Shown: positions 50,606 through 59,858 of the stretch, one piece after another
Numbering within the stretch: the stretch's first letter is position 1
Layout: every line of letters starts with the position of its first letter
Source: Dehalococcoidia bacterium
Lineage (GTDB): Bacteria > Chloroflexota > Dehalococcoidia > Bin125
Assembly (NCBI GenBank): GCA_022828105.1
Contig: JAJEJC010000007.1
Span: forward strand, 330,885 to 394,884
Direction: 5' to 3'
Length of the DNA: 64,000 nt
Translations under genes and position numbers: made by a program
Notes under the pieces: generated by a model
Told to the model about the DNA's origin: nothing
Databases searched by the model: none
What the model saw: the letters and a program-made list of their open reading frames with translations, nothing else

Positions 50606-53188
50606 TTACGGTGTTCGTTCGCTCCGCCTCGCGTGAGGCGGGAGCAGCTCATCGGGATACGTCGTTCCCACCAGCCCTTTGGATTCCAGTTCGGCCAACT
50701 CTGCTTCGGAGTAGCCCAGCAAGTCGCAGTAGATCTCCCGATTGTGTTCACCCAGCTTCGGCGGCGGCGTCTGCAGTCGATTCGGCGTCCGCTCCATCGT
50801 GAAGGTCAGGCCCGGATAGCGATGCGTCCCAACCCCGTCGACCGTCATCTGCTCGAAGAACCCGACTTCCCGCAAGTGGCGATCGGAGAGCGCGTCGAAC
50901 GGATCGTTGAGCGGCGCGGCGCAGATGCCCGCCTCCTGCAACTTGTGGAAGAGGTCTTCCTTGTGCCAGATCACGGTCTCGCGCGCGATCAACCCGTCCA
51001 ACGGCACCGAGTTGGCCTTGCGCGCCTGGGCGTTGGCAAAGCGCGCGTCCATCGGCGCATGGGCCAGCTCCGACTGCACGGACGCCTCGCCCGGACCGGC
51101 CGCCAGCGCGTCGCAGAGCGTAACGAAGTCCGCGTCGGAGCCCACGTCAATCGCAATCCACTGGTCGTCGCCGCGGCAGGGATACACGCCGTAGGGCGCG
51201 TGGATCGCGTGGCTGTTCGCCTGCGGCGGCGGATTGACGCCGTTCATCGAGTACTCGAACAGATACTCGGCCAGGGTCGGGATGAAGCCCTCGTTGAGCG
51301 GCATCTCGATCATCTGACCCTCGCCGGTCTGCTCCCGATGCCGCAGCGCCATCAGCACGGCGACCGCGCCCTGCACGCCCGACAGCCCGTCGCTGGCCAG
51401 CGTCTCGCCGATCCCTTCGGGCCCGCGATCCGGGTATCCGCGCAGATGGGTGTGCGCCACCATCGCCTCAACGTGCAGACCGAACGCGCGATAGCCGGAA
51501 TAGGGACCCTCCAGTCCGAACGCGGGCATGCGCAGCATGATCAGGCGCGGGTTGACTTCCCGCAGCGTCTCCCAGCCGATCCCGGCCTTGTCGATCGTGG
51601 TCGGCACATTGTTCTCGACCAGCACGTCGCACTGTTCGATCAGCTTGAGGAACGCTTCGCGGCCCTCGGGCGACATGATGTCGCAGGTCATCGAGCGCTT
51701 GTTGCGCGCGTGCGAGTTGAAGGAGGCGAAGCGGTTCCAGGGCTCCTCGCCCGGCTCGGCGTCGGGATACTGCGGCTGCACGCCGATCGCCGCGCCGCGC
51801 AGCATGGCCTCGCGGGTCTGCACGTTTTCCGCGCCGCGCGTGTAGGGCTGCACCCGGTTGACCGGCTCGACATTGACCACATCCGCGCCCCACTCGGCGA
51901 GCAACTGGGTCACATGGGGACCCGCCCAGACCACCGTGACCGCCGCCACACGGATGCCTTCGAGGGGCAGATGCAATGAGCTGCTCGGACCCTCGGGCAA
52001 GGGATGCCGCTGGTCTTCCAGCGGATCGGGCGGCGTCATGTCGAGCACGACGCGCGAGTGTTCGCCCAGCCTCGGCGAGCGCCTCGGACGCTCGGGCTGC
52101 GACTCGCTCATCCGGAAGGGGAAGCCCGGATAGGGCAGCGACTTGCCGTGCCAGTGCGTGATCTCGTGCCACCAGTCGCGCGATGCGAGCTGAGGGTCTT
52201 CGAGCACGTCGGCGACGGTCATCACCGCCCCGGCCAACAGACCGGCCGCCTGGGCCGAGGCCACCGCCTCGATCTTGCCCATCCCGGCCAGGTGCGCCTC
52301 GACGGCCTCGTCCACGCGGGCGCCGAAGCCGGAGCCCGGCCTCGGTCCGGCAAGGTAGTCCGGATCCTCCAGCAAGTCCTCGCGGCCCACCCAGCGCATC
52401 AGCCTGGGCATCCGCGTGCCTGCGCCGACGATGTTGACGAACCCGTCGGCGCAGGGATACATGCCGAATCCGACTAGCCGCCGGGTCGGCTGCGCGCGCC
52501 CCGGCGAGACGCCGCTGTACTCGGCCGCGACCAGTTGAATCGTGCGCCGGTCTCGGCAGCCGACCTGGCAGCGGTAGATCGAAATGTCCACCCAGTCGCC
52601 GGCCTGCCGGTCGTGTTCGACACGTTTCAGCGCCAGCAGCACGGCAAACGCCGCCGTCGCGCCGGCGTGATAGCTCGCGTAATGGCCGGCCACCTTGATT
52701 GGCTCGCGGTCGGCCGCGCCGGTCGCGTGCAAGGGACCGCCGATCGCCTGCATCGTGATCTCCGAGCCGCGGTAGAGGCGGTACGGCCCCGTCTGGCCGT
52801 AGGGCGTGATCGAGCACATGACCAGCTTCGGATTGATTGCGTACAGCGTCTCCCAGCCCCAGCCCGCATCCTCGGCTTCGCCCGGACGCAAGTCCTCGAT
52901 GACGACATCCACGATCTGCGCCAGACGCCGCACCGTGGCCGCGCCGTCGTCGGTGTGCGGATCCAGCACGATCGACTGCTTGCTCGTGTTCAGGTGCAGG
53001 TACAGACCGGAAGCTTCGATGTTTTGATCGTGACCGGCAAACGGCCCAAACTGCCGCGACGGATCGCCGCCGCGCGGCTCCGCTTTGATCACACGCGCGC
53101 CGTAGTCGGCCAGCAGCTTCGTGGCGTACGGACCGGCGACCTCGGTGGTCAGGTCCAGGACGACGAGGCCCTCCAACGGTCCGGCCAT
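50606..53188 (-). CDS. Fused double CaiB/BaiF (family III) CoA-transferase
   Basis: An 860-aa protein of two family III CoA-transferase domains. Domain 1 (about 1-395) begins LEGLVVLDLTTEVAGPYATKLLADYGARVIKAEP. Domain 2 (about 400-860) begins LEGIRVAAVTVVWAGPHVTQLLAEWGADVVNVEP. Each has the Rossmann-like fold for CoA. In well-studied members an Asp in G-F-D-x-x-x-Q-A is the catalytic nucleophile. Domain 1 has Glu (GSEITMQA, residue 143) and domain 2 has Gly (AFGLHVEAM) at this position, so neither half is canonical. The gene is preceded by an acyl-CoA-dehydrogenase-like gene and followed by CMD and PhyH genes. Confidence 0.88.
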   Translation of the reverse strand: MAGPLEGLVVLDLTTEVAGPYATKLLADYGARVIKAEPRGGDPSRQFGPFAGHDQNIEASGLYLHLNTSKQSIVLDPHTDDGAATVRRLAQIVDVVIEDLRPGEAEDAGWGWETLYAINPKLVMCSITPYGQTGPYRLYRGSEITMQAIGGPLHATGAADREPIKVAGHYASYHAGATAAFAVLLALKRVEHDRQAGDWVDISIYRCQVGCRDRRTIQLVAAEYSGVSPGRAQPTRRLVGFGMYPCADGFVNIVGAGTRMPRLMRWVGREDLLEDPDYLAGPRPGSGFGARVDEAVEAHLAGMGKIEAVASAQAAGLLAGAVMTVADVLEDPQLASRDWWHEITHWHGKSLPYPGFPFRMSESQPERPRRSPRLGEHSRVVLDMTPPDPLEDQRHPLPEGPSSSLHLPLEGIRVAAVTVVWAGPHVTQLLAEWGADVVNVEPVNRVQPYTRGAENVQTREAMLRGAAIGVQPQYPDAEPGEEPWNRFASFNSHARNKRSMTCDIMSPEGREAFLKLIEQCDVLVENNVPTTIDKAGIGWETLREVNPRLIMLRMPAFGLEGPYSGYRAFGLHVEAMVAHTHLRGYPDRGPEGIGETLASDGLSGVQGAVAVLMALRHREQTGEGQMIEMPLNEGFIPTLAEYLFEYSMNGVNPPPQANSHAIHAPYGVYPCRGDDQWIAIDVGSDADFVTLCDALAAGPGEASVQSELAHAPMDARFANAQARKANSVPLDGLIARETVIWHKEDLFHKLQEAGICAAPLNDPFDALSDRHLREVGFFEQMTVDGVGTHRYPGLTFTMERTPNRLQTPPPKLGEHNREIYCDLLGYSEAELAELESKGLVGTTYPDELLPPHARRSERTP

Positions 53189-53314
53189 ACGACTCCCCAG
53201 GAACAGGCGCCAACGCGCGACCGTCCCCCAAAGCGGTTGCGGTCATGCTAAGCCACATCCGCGAATTCGCAGAATCGGTTCATGCCTGGGGCAATCAGAT
53301 TGAGCGCCCTGGCG

Positions 53315-54502
53315 TTAGCGCACGCGGCGCGGCTGCATGTCGAGCAGCGGGCGCACACCGGCGTCGAAGTTCCACTCCAGGGCCGCGCCGTGCTGGCGCG
53401 CCGTCTGGAGATCGCGCCAGCGCCGTTCCAGCGTCCAGCTTCGTCGCGCGGCCTTGGTTCCGCCCGCCTTGAATAGCCGCTCGACGGCATCGACACAGGC
53501 ATGGACCGCGTGGACATTGGCCAGCCGGCAGCGGCCCAGCGACTCCGGCTCCGTCTCATCGCGCTCGACCAGCGGCCAGGCTCGCGTCCAGGCCTCCTGG
53601 ACCAACGCCCGCGCCGCCGACACCCCCGCCTGCGCCCGGGCGTACTCGAGCCGGAACGGCTCGCGCTCCCGCAACGCGGCCGTGTCGCCGGTCGTCGATT
53701 CTCCTGCCCAGACGGCGAGATCGTCGAGCGCACCCTGCGCCGTGCCGACCGCATGGCCGGCGTTGGCGATCCAGGCGACGAGCGAACGGTCCGGCACGCG
53801 CCATTGCGGCCCGGCGGCGTTGGCCGCATCGAGTGCCGCCCAGGTATGCGCGTGCTGGACAAACGCGTCGTCCAGCTCCCAATCGTGGCTGCCCGTTCCG
53901 CGCAGACCCATCGCGTCCCAGGTCTCGATCACCCGTCCCGCCCGTTGCGGCAACAAGGCGAAACGTACTCGGTCCTCGAAATCGACAAAGGTCGCCACAA
54001 TGTGGGTTGCGTGCTCGACTCCGCTGACGAAGTTCAACCGTCCGCTCAGCCGATAGCCGCCTGTGTCCGGCTGCGCCGTCGTCATCACCCGTGACGAGCC
54101 CACGATTCGACAGCGCGGACCGCCGGGTTCCTCGCCGCCGATCATCTGGCTGAGGATCGAGTTCGGAAGATATGACGCCAGCAGCGATACCTCGGTCGAG
54201 ATCATCACGACCCAAGCCAGCGACGCGTCGGCGTGCGCCAGCGCTTCCATCACATGAAAGACCACCAGCGGATGCGCTTGCTCGCCATAGCTGCGCGCGG
54301 GAATGTTGAGCCGGAACAGCCCGCGATCGGTCAGCGCCTCGATCAGGTGGACCGGGATCGTTCCGCTCGCCTCGATCTCGTCGGCGCAGTCGCGAATTGC
54401 CGGCTCCAGTTCGCGCGCCGCCTGTACAAGCCGGTGCTCCTCGTAGACGCTGAAGGCGTGGATCGCACCGGACTGGTTTGACTGGTCGGACTGGTCGGAC
54501 AT
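53315..54502 (-). CDS. Acyl-CoA dehydrogenase-like flavoprotein (group D monooxygenase-like)
   Basis: A 395-aa protein with the acyl-CoA dehydrogenase fold: N-terminal helices (ARELEPAIRDCADEIEASGTIPVHLIEALTDRGLFRLNIP), the middle barrel GYRLSGRLNFVSGVEHATHIV, and a C-terminal helix bundle. The absence of the catalytic Glu of true dehydrogenases and the middle-domain pattern resemble DszC/HpaA-type flavin monooxygenases. The start SDQSDQSNQSG is a Ser-Gln-Asp repeat. The real function is uncertain. Confidence 0.75.
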   Translation of the reverse strand: MSDQSDQSNQSGAIHAFSVYEEHRLVQAARELEPAIRDCADEIEASGTIPVHLIEALTDRGLFRLNIPARSYGEQAHPLVVFHVMEALAHADASLAWVVMISTEVSLLASYLPNSILSQMIGGEEPGGPRCRIVGSSRVMTTAQPDTGGYRLSGRLNFVSGVEHATHIVATFVDFEDRVRFALLPQRAGRVIETWDAMGLRGTGSHDWELDDAFVQHAHTWAALDAANAAGPQWRVPDRSLVAWIANAGHAVGTAQGALDDLAVWAGESTTGDTAALREREPFRLEYARAQAGVSAARALVQEAWTRAWPLVERDETEPESLGRCRLANVHAVHACVDAVERLFKAGGTKAARRSWTLERRWRDLQTARQHGAALEWNFDAGVRPLLDMQPRRVR

Positions 54503-54571
54503 GGAAGCAGGCTAGAGGGACGCGCCTAGAATGCGCCGTAACACCAATGCCTCCCCGATTGGAAGTCCGAG

Positions 54572-55813
54572 ATGACTACTGAGCGCCCGCGTACGAAGGA
54601 CATGGCCCTGCGCGAACGTGCCCGCGCCGTGATTCCCAACGGCATGTACGGCCACCAGAACGCGTCGATTCTGCCGCCCAACTTCCCCCAATTCTTCTCG
54701 CGAGCCGACGGCGCCCACCTCTGGGACGCCGACGGCAACAGGTACATCGACTACATGTGCGCCTACGGTCCGATCCTGCTCGGCTACCGCCATCCCGGGG
54801 TCGACCGCGCGGCCGCCGAAGTCCAGGACGCGGGCGACTGCATGAACGGTCCCACCGAGAAGATGGTCGAGCTGGCCGAGTTGCTCGTCGACATCACGCC
54901 CTGGGCCGACTGGGCCTGGTTCGCCAAGAACGGCACGGACGCCACCGTCTACGCCGCCTCGCTCGCCCGCACGGCGACCGGCAGGAATGCAATCCTGCGC
55001 GCCGGGGGCGCCTACCACGGCGCTTCGCCGACCTGGATGGCGGGCGGTCCCGAGGACTCCGCCGAGGGAATGATCGAGTACACATTCAACGACCTCGCTT
55101 CGGTTCGCGCCGCGCTCGACGCCGCCGAGGGCGCCGCCGCCGCCGTGATCGTCTCCGCCTTCCGCCACGATGTCGGCTACGACCAGGAGCTGCCCACGGT
55201 CGAGTTCGCTCAGGGAGTCCGCGACCTTTGCGACACGAACGGAATCCTGTTGATCCTCGACGACGTGCGCGGCGGCTTCCGCATCGACATGGCCGGCAGC
55301 TGGGCCCCGCTCGGCATCGACCCAGACCTGAGCATCTACTGCAAGGCGATCGGCAACGGCCACCCGATTTCGGCGCTGTTGGGTCGCGATCACCTGTCCG
55401 AGGCGGTCGCTGCGACCTTCGCCACCGGCTCCTACTGGTTCACGGGAGCACCCATGGCTGCCGCGCACGCCACGATCACCGCGATGCAGGAAACCGATGG
55501 CATCGCCCGCCTCGACCGGATCGGCACAGCCCTCCGCGAGGGCTGGCAGCAGGCCGCCGACGCTCACGGCGTCGGCATCCGCCAGACCGGCCCGGTTTCG
55601 ATCCCGTTGATGCTCTTCGACGGCGACGATTTCAGCACCCGCGATGTGCCCCGCGCCTACCGATTCTCCGCCGAACTCGCCGATCGCGGCGTCTACCTGC
55701 ATCCCGTGCACAACGGATTTCTCTCGACCGCCATCAGCGACGAGGACATCGCCCACACGATCGAAGCCTCGAACGAGGCCTTCGGCGTCATTGCCGCGGA
55801 GTTTTCCGGCTAA
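54572..55813 (+). CDS. Class III aminotransferase (glutamate-1-semialdehyde aminomutase-like)
   Basis: A 413-aa PLP enzyme. GAHLWDADGNRYIDYMCAYGPILLGYRHP is the N-terminal signature. LLILDDVRGGF carries the PLP-ring Asp (about 230), and IYCKAIGNGHPISALLG carries the Schiff-base Lys258. It is similar to hemL-like aminomutases but probably acts on another amino/keto compound in a catabolic set. It overlaps the MFS gene tail to tail by 4 nt. Confidence 0.88.
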   Translation: MTTERPRTKDMALRERARAVIPNGMYGHQNASILPPNFPQFFSRADGAHLWDADGNRYIDYMCAYGPILLGYRHPGVDRAAAEVQDAGDCMNGPTEKMVELAELLVDITPWADWAWFAKNGTDATVYAASLARTATGRNAILRAGGAYHGASPTWMAGGPEDSAEGMIEYTFNDLASVRAALDAAEGAAAAVIVSAFRHDVGYDQELPTVEFAQGVRDLCDTNGILLILDDVRGGFRIDMAGSWAPLGIDPDLSIYCKAIGNGHPISALLGRDHLSEAVAATFATGSYWFTGAPMAAAHATITAMQETDGIARLDRIGTALREGWQQAADAHGVGIRQTGPVSIPLMLFDGDDFSTRDVPRAYRFSAELADRGVYLHPVHNGFLSTAISDEDIAHTIEASNEAFGVIAAEFSG

Positions 55814-57741
55814 CGAGCGCCGTTGCGGCCCGAGACGAGCGAGATAGCCAGGCCGACGCCGGCGCCCAGGATCGCGCTCGCGACCATCACGCGTTTCAGG
55901 CTGGGCGCACTGTCCGAGCCGTTGCCTGTGCTGCCACCGTGCGACGACGCATCTCGCAGCGACGCGTACTGTCCGCGCAACTGGAGATCGTCGAAGCGCT
56001 CCGGCGGCAGTGATCGCAGACCGCCGTTGTGTTGCAGCTTGGGCTTCGGCTCGAGGATCGGGAACTCGATCACGCGTGCCTGGCTCGAGTTCCCCCATTG
56101 CAACGACTCCGATTCCGGAGCCGGCTCGGGGCGTTCGACGTCCACGGCCGTCGGCATGGCCGCGCTGCGCAGCGGTATCTCCCGCATGCGCAGGATTGCG
56201 AGCACCGAGATGAAGACGATCGCCGCCGCGAGCAGAAAGTTATCGGTGATCGCCGTCGCCACGGCTGTCTGTACCTGCGGCTCCGCCACCGACCAGACCT
56301 CGGCGCCGAGGTCTGCAACCAGCGACTCACGAAACAGCGGATCGACCAGCTTCTCTGGTTGAATCACATCGACCAGATCGGGAGCCAGCCGCTCCATCAA
56401 TCCGTTCGCCAGTCGCGCATTGAACAGCGCGCCCACGACGCCGATGCCGATCACGCCGCCGACCTGTTGGAAGAATTGGCTGAAGGCCGAGACGATGCCC
56501 AGGAACTTCTGCGGCGCGGCGTTCTGCGACGCGATCGACATCACCGGCATCATTAGACCCATGCCGATCCCGAACAGGAACATCCGCCCCAGCACGCCGG
56601 GGATCGTCGTGTCGCGCGTCATCGTCGAGAGCAGCAGCATCGAGCTGAACATCATCAGCGAGCCGGTAACGGCCAGGATCTTGTAGCGCCCGGTGCGCGA
56701 CATGATCTGTCCGGAGACAATCGATCCTGTCACCGAGACCAGGATCATTGGCCCCATCACCAACCCGGCTGTCGCCGCATCCACGCCGATCCCGACCTGC
56801 AGGTAGAACTGCAGGTAGACGAACACCCCCATCATGCCCACGCCGATGAAGAAATTGACCACGGCCGCCGTGGCGATGGTCTGAATCCGGAACAGTTGCA
56901 GGGGGACGATCGGCTGTTCGGCCCGTTGCTCGACGCGGATGAAGACCATCAGGCCGATGGCGGAGACGACGAACAACAGCAGCGTCTGCGGCGCCAACCA
57001 GCCCCACTGCGAGGCAAGGCTGAGGGCGATCATCGCCGGAATCAGCGTGACGGACAGCGTCAGGACACCGGCGGCGTCGACCCGGAACTTGCGCCTGGGC
57101 GGCCGCAGCCAGGGCATCTTGAAGGCCACGACCGCCAGCACCAGCGGTCCCAGCAACAGCATGATCCAGAAGACCCAGCGCCAGTGCAGCGCCTCGGTCA
57201 GCACCCCGCCCAGCGGCGCGCCGATCAGGCTGCTGAGCGCGAAGACGCCGCCGAACAGGCCGATGAAACGTCCCCGCTCAGCCGGCGCATAGAGGTCGCC
57301 GACGACCGAGAAGGTCGCCGTCATCAGGATCGCCGCGCCGACGCCCTGCACGGCGCGGAAGGCAATCAACTCATAGATGCCCGGCGCAAAGCCGCACAGC
57401 GCCGAACCGATCAGGAAGACGGTCATGCCGGTCAGCAGGACCGGTTTGCGCCCGAACGTGTCGCTCAGCGTGCCCGCGATCGGGATCGTCACGACCTGCG
57501 CCATGATGAACGACTGCACCAACCAGGGGTACAGCTCGAGGCCGCCCAGGTCAGAGACGATCTGCGGCATCGCCGGGCTGACCACGCTCTGTTCGAGCGC
57601 AGCCATGAACATGCCCAGCATCGCCCCGATGATGATCAGCCGCTTGGTCCGGACCGGCAGGTCGATGCCAAGCGGCCGCTGGTCGTCCGGCATGGACTGC
57701 GAAGCAACGTCGGTGTCGGTACGGGAACCCTGAACAGCCAT
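55810..57741 (-). CDS. MFS transporter, DHA2 (EmrB/QacA) family, with C-terminal tail
   Basis: A 643-aa protein of 14 predicted membrane helices: IIGAMLGMFMAALEQSVVSPAMPQIVSDLGG is the DHA2 motif region, with TLSDTFGRKPVLLTG (motif A) and RAVQGVGAAILM (motif B-C). About 130 residues follow helix 14, with a variable linker and a final hydrophobic segment (MVASAILGAGVGLAISLVSG), which is unusual for this family. It is likely a proton-driven exporter of a drug or metabolite. Confidence 0.9.
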   Translation of the reverse strand: MAVQGSRTDTDVASQSMPDDQRPLGIDLPVRTKRLIIIGAMLGMFMAALEQSVVSPAMPQIVSDLGGLELYPWLVQSFIMAQVVTIPIAGTLSDTFGRKPVLLTGMTVFLIGSALCGFAPGIYELIAFRAVQGVGAAILMTATFSVVGDLYAPAERGRFIGLFGGVFALSSLIGAPLGGVLTEALHWRWVFWIMLLLGPLVLAVVAFKMPWLRPPRRKFRVDAAGVLTLSVTLIPAMIALSLASQWGWLAPQTLLLFVVSAIGLMVFIRVEQRAEQPIVPLQLFRIQTIATAAVVNFFIGVGMMGVFVYLQFYLQVGIGVDAATAGLVMGPMILVSVTGSIVSGQIMSRTGRYKILAVTGSLMMFSSMLLLSTMTRDTTIPGVLGRMFLFGIGMGLMMPVMSIASQNAAPQKFLGIVSAFSQFFQQVGGVIGIGVVGALFNARLANGLMERLAPDLVDVIQPEKLVDPLFRESLVADLGAEVWSVAEPQVQTAVATAITDNFLLAAAIVFISVLAILRMREIPLRSAAMPTAVDVERPEPAPESESLQWGNSSQARVIEFPILEPKPKLQHNGGLRSLPPERFDDLQLRGQYASLRDASSHGGSTGNGSDSAPSLKRVMVASAILGAGVGLAISLVSGRNGAR

Positions 57742-57865
57742 GGCAAGATGTTTCGAGCCTGCGAACTAACTGCAGCCTACGCACGCCTCCAACGTCAATC
57801 AACGCCGCACACCCGCGTCTGCCAGTGCTAACCTGACAACACTTCCGATCTCGCCAGCGAAAGGT

Positions 57866-59056
57866 ATGTCAGCGATGGCTGAGATGATCTGCGACCGAAT
57901 CAAGGTGATCGACTCCGACACCCACGTGTCCGAACCGGAGACGCTGTGGACGGACCGCATCTCGACCAGGAAGTGGGGCGACCTCGTCCCCCACGTGATC
58001 TTCGACCCGGAAATCAACGAGGACCGTTGGGTGATGGGCGGCAAGAAATTCATGCCCACGGCCGGCGCTGCAATGGCCGGCTGGAAATCGCCGCCGCCCG
58101 ACCACCCGCCCAGCCTCAAGGAAGCCGACCACGGCAGCTGGGAGATCCGCGAACGACTGCAGCGGATGGACGAGTACGGCATGTACGCCCAGGTCGTCTA
58201 CCCCAACGTCGGTGGCTTCGGTTCGGGCAACTTCCTGCAGATGACCGACGACGAGCTGCGTCTCGACTGCGTCCGCGCCTACAACGACTTCCTCGTCGAC
58301 TGGACGTCGGTCGAGCCTTCGCGCTTCATCCCGATCATGGCGATGCCCTTCTGGGACGTGCAGGCTTGCGTCGACGAGATGCAGCGTGCGTACGACCGCG
58401 GACACCGCGGCGTGCTAATGACCAACCAGCCCGACACTTTCGGTCTGCCCCGGATCACCGACCGGCACTGGGACCCGCTCTGGAACCAGGCCCAGGACAT
58501 GGGTCTGTCGATCAACTTCCACATCGGCTCCGGCGACCTCACCGAGGTCCGCAATGCCAACGTCGATAACGGACGCCAGGCGGCCTACGCCAAGATCACC
58601 GTCAAGCTCTTCCTCGACAACTCCAACGCCATTCTGGACATCATCCTCTCGGGCATGTGCCACCGCTTCCCCGAGCTCAAGTTCGTCTCCGTCGAGTCGG
58701 GCGTCGGCTGGATCCCCTATCTGCTCGAGGCGATGGACTGGCAGTGGCTCAATTCGGGTTGCCGCGAAGAACACCCCGAGATGGACCTGCTGCCCTCTGA
58801 GTACTTCCGCCGCCAGTGCTATGGGTGCTTCTGGTTCGAAGAGGACTCGGTGCTCAAGGCAATCGAGCAGTTCGGCTCCGAGAACTTCCTCTTCGAGACC
58901 GACTTCCCGCACCCGACCTCGATGTCGCCGGGACCGAACAGCATTGCCCGCAACCCCAAGCAGCATGTAGAGGAAGTCCTCAGCGTCCTGCCCGAGGAGG
59001 ACCTGCTCAACGTCCTCCAGCGCAACGCCGCCAAGGTCTACAACTTCCAGGTGTAG
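57866..59056 (+). CDS. Amidohydrolase-2 family metal-dependent hydrolase
   Basis: A 396-aa TIM-barrel hydrolase with the amidohydrolase-related pattern: IDSDTHVSEP with the DxH metal motif, VYPNVGGFGSGNF, NFHIGSGD with the central His, SVESGVGWIPYLLEAMDW and FETDFPHPTS with the final Asp. Such enzymes decarboxylate or hydrolyse carboxylic acids, lactones or amides (ACMSD-like). The start may be the Met at 57866 or 57875. A strong terminator follows. Confidence 0.9.
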   Translation: MSAMAEMICDRIKVIDSDTHVSEPETLWTDRISTRKWGDLVPHVIFDPEINEDRWVMGGKKFMPTAGAAMAGWKSPPPDHPPSLKEADHGSWEIRERLQRMDEYGMYAQVVYPNVGGFGSGNFLQMTDDELRLDCVRAYNDFLVDWTSVEPSRFIPIMAMPFWDVQACVDEMQRAYDRGHRGVLMTNQPDTFGLPRITDRHWDPLWNQAQDMGLSINFHIGSGDLTEVRNANVDNGRQAAYAKITVKLFLDNSNAILDIILSGMCHRFPELKFVSVESGVGWIPYLLEAMDWQWLNSGCREEHPEMDLLPSEYFRRQCYGCFWFEEDSVLKAIEQFGSENFLFETDFPHPTSMSPGPNSIARNPKQHVEEVLSVLPEEDLLNVLQRNAAKVYNFQV

Positions 59057-59084
59057 ACACCAGGGCAATCGCACGACTCAACCG

Positions 59085-59116
59085 CCGCGCCGGGCTCCTG
59101 CGGGAGCCCGGCGCGG
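59085..59116 (+). terminator. Rho-independent terminator of the amidohydrolase gene
   Basis: A 14-bp perfect stem with a 4-nt loop (CCGCGCCGGGCTCC-TGCG-GGAGCCCGGCGCGG), then TACTTTTGTTTC. It lies 29 bp after the stop codon. Confidence 0.85.
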
Positions 59117-59200
59117 TACTTTTGTTTCACGTTCAGCGATGGGCGGGTGAATCGGGCTCTCTGTGAGATGTACTCTGCCTCTTGGAGAAGCGATGAAGCC

Positions 59201-59755
59201 ATGACCACCGAGACCAACTTGCTCACCGCCGACGACCTGTTGCGGCTGCACAGCAAGGGTGTACGCGGAGAGCTCATTCAGGGAGTGCTGTGCGAAACCA
59301 TGTCTACGGGAGTCGAGCACGGCGAGATTGTGATGGAGCTGGGTCGGCATCTTGGGAACTTCGTCGTTCCTCGGCGACTCGGCCGTCTAATCGGATCTGA
59401 CTCGGGCATCCGATTGGAACGCGCGCCCGACACGGTGCGCGAGCCGGATGTTGCATTCATCTCGGCCGATCGAATGCCGTTAGGCGAGCGGATTACTGCC
59501 TACTCGGATGTCGTGCCCGACCTGGTGGTCGAAATCGTCTCGCCCAACGATGACTCGGACAACGTCTTCAACAAGGCGCGGATGTGGTTGAGCTTCGGCG
59601 TACGGCTGGTCTGGGTCGTGCAGCCCGAGACTCGCAGCGTGGAAGTGCATCGGTCTGGGGCAGCGGTGGTCGTCGTCAGGGAAGATGGGCAACTCGACGG
59701 ACTGGATGTTCTGCCCGGCTTCACCTGTCCCGTGGCCTCGATCTTCGGCTCCTAG
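59201..59755 (+). CDS. Uma2 family (DUF820) endonuclease-like protein
   Basis: A 184-aa protein of the Uma2/DUF820 family, a PD-(D/E)XK nuclease-fold group that is widespread in genomes rich in mobile DNA. Visible are LTADDLLRLHSKGVRGELIQGVLCE, VREPDVAFIS with the conserved D, the DLVVEIVSPND motif with E, and KARMWLSFGVRLVWVVQPETRSVEVHR. The ATG at 59201 has GGAG upstream; earlier starts (59147, 59168) are possible. The role is unknown. Confidence 0.88.
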   Translation: MTTETNLLTADDLLRLHSKGVRGELIQGVLCETMSTGVEHGEIVMELGRHLGNFVVPRRLGRLIGSDSGIRLERAPDTVREPDVAFISADRMPLGERITAYSDVVPDLVVEIVSPNDDSDNVFNKARMWLSFGVRLVWVVQPETRSVEVHRSGAAVVVVREDGQLDGLDVLPGFTCPVASIFGS

Positions 59756-59858
59756 TCGCCACATTCGAATTTGCTGGGCATTCGCTACACTGCCGACTGA
59801 ACCACAGAGACAGGGTGCGTCTGTGATTTGGCGCGCCTCAGAGAGAGGAAATCGAACG

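Noticed and set aside
57774-57802. Possible promoter for the MFS gene (TTGATT, 17 nt, TAGGCT on the minus strand)
   Set aside because: The -10 matches only 3 of 6 positions, which is too weak to list in a GC-rich genome.
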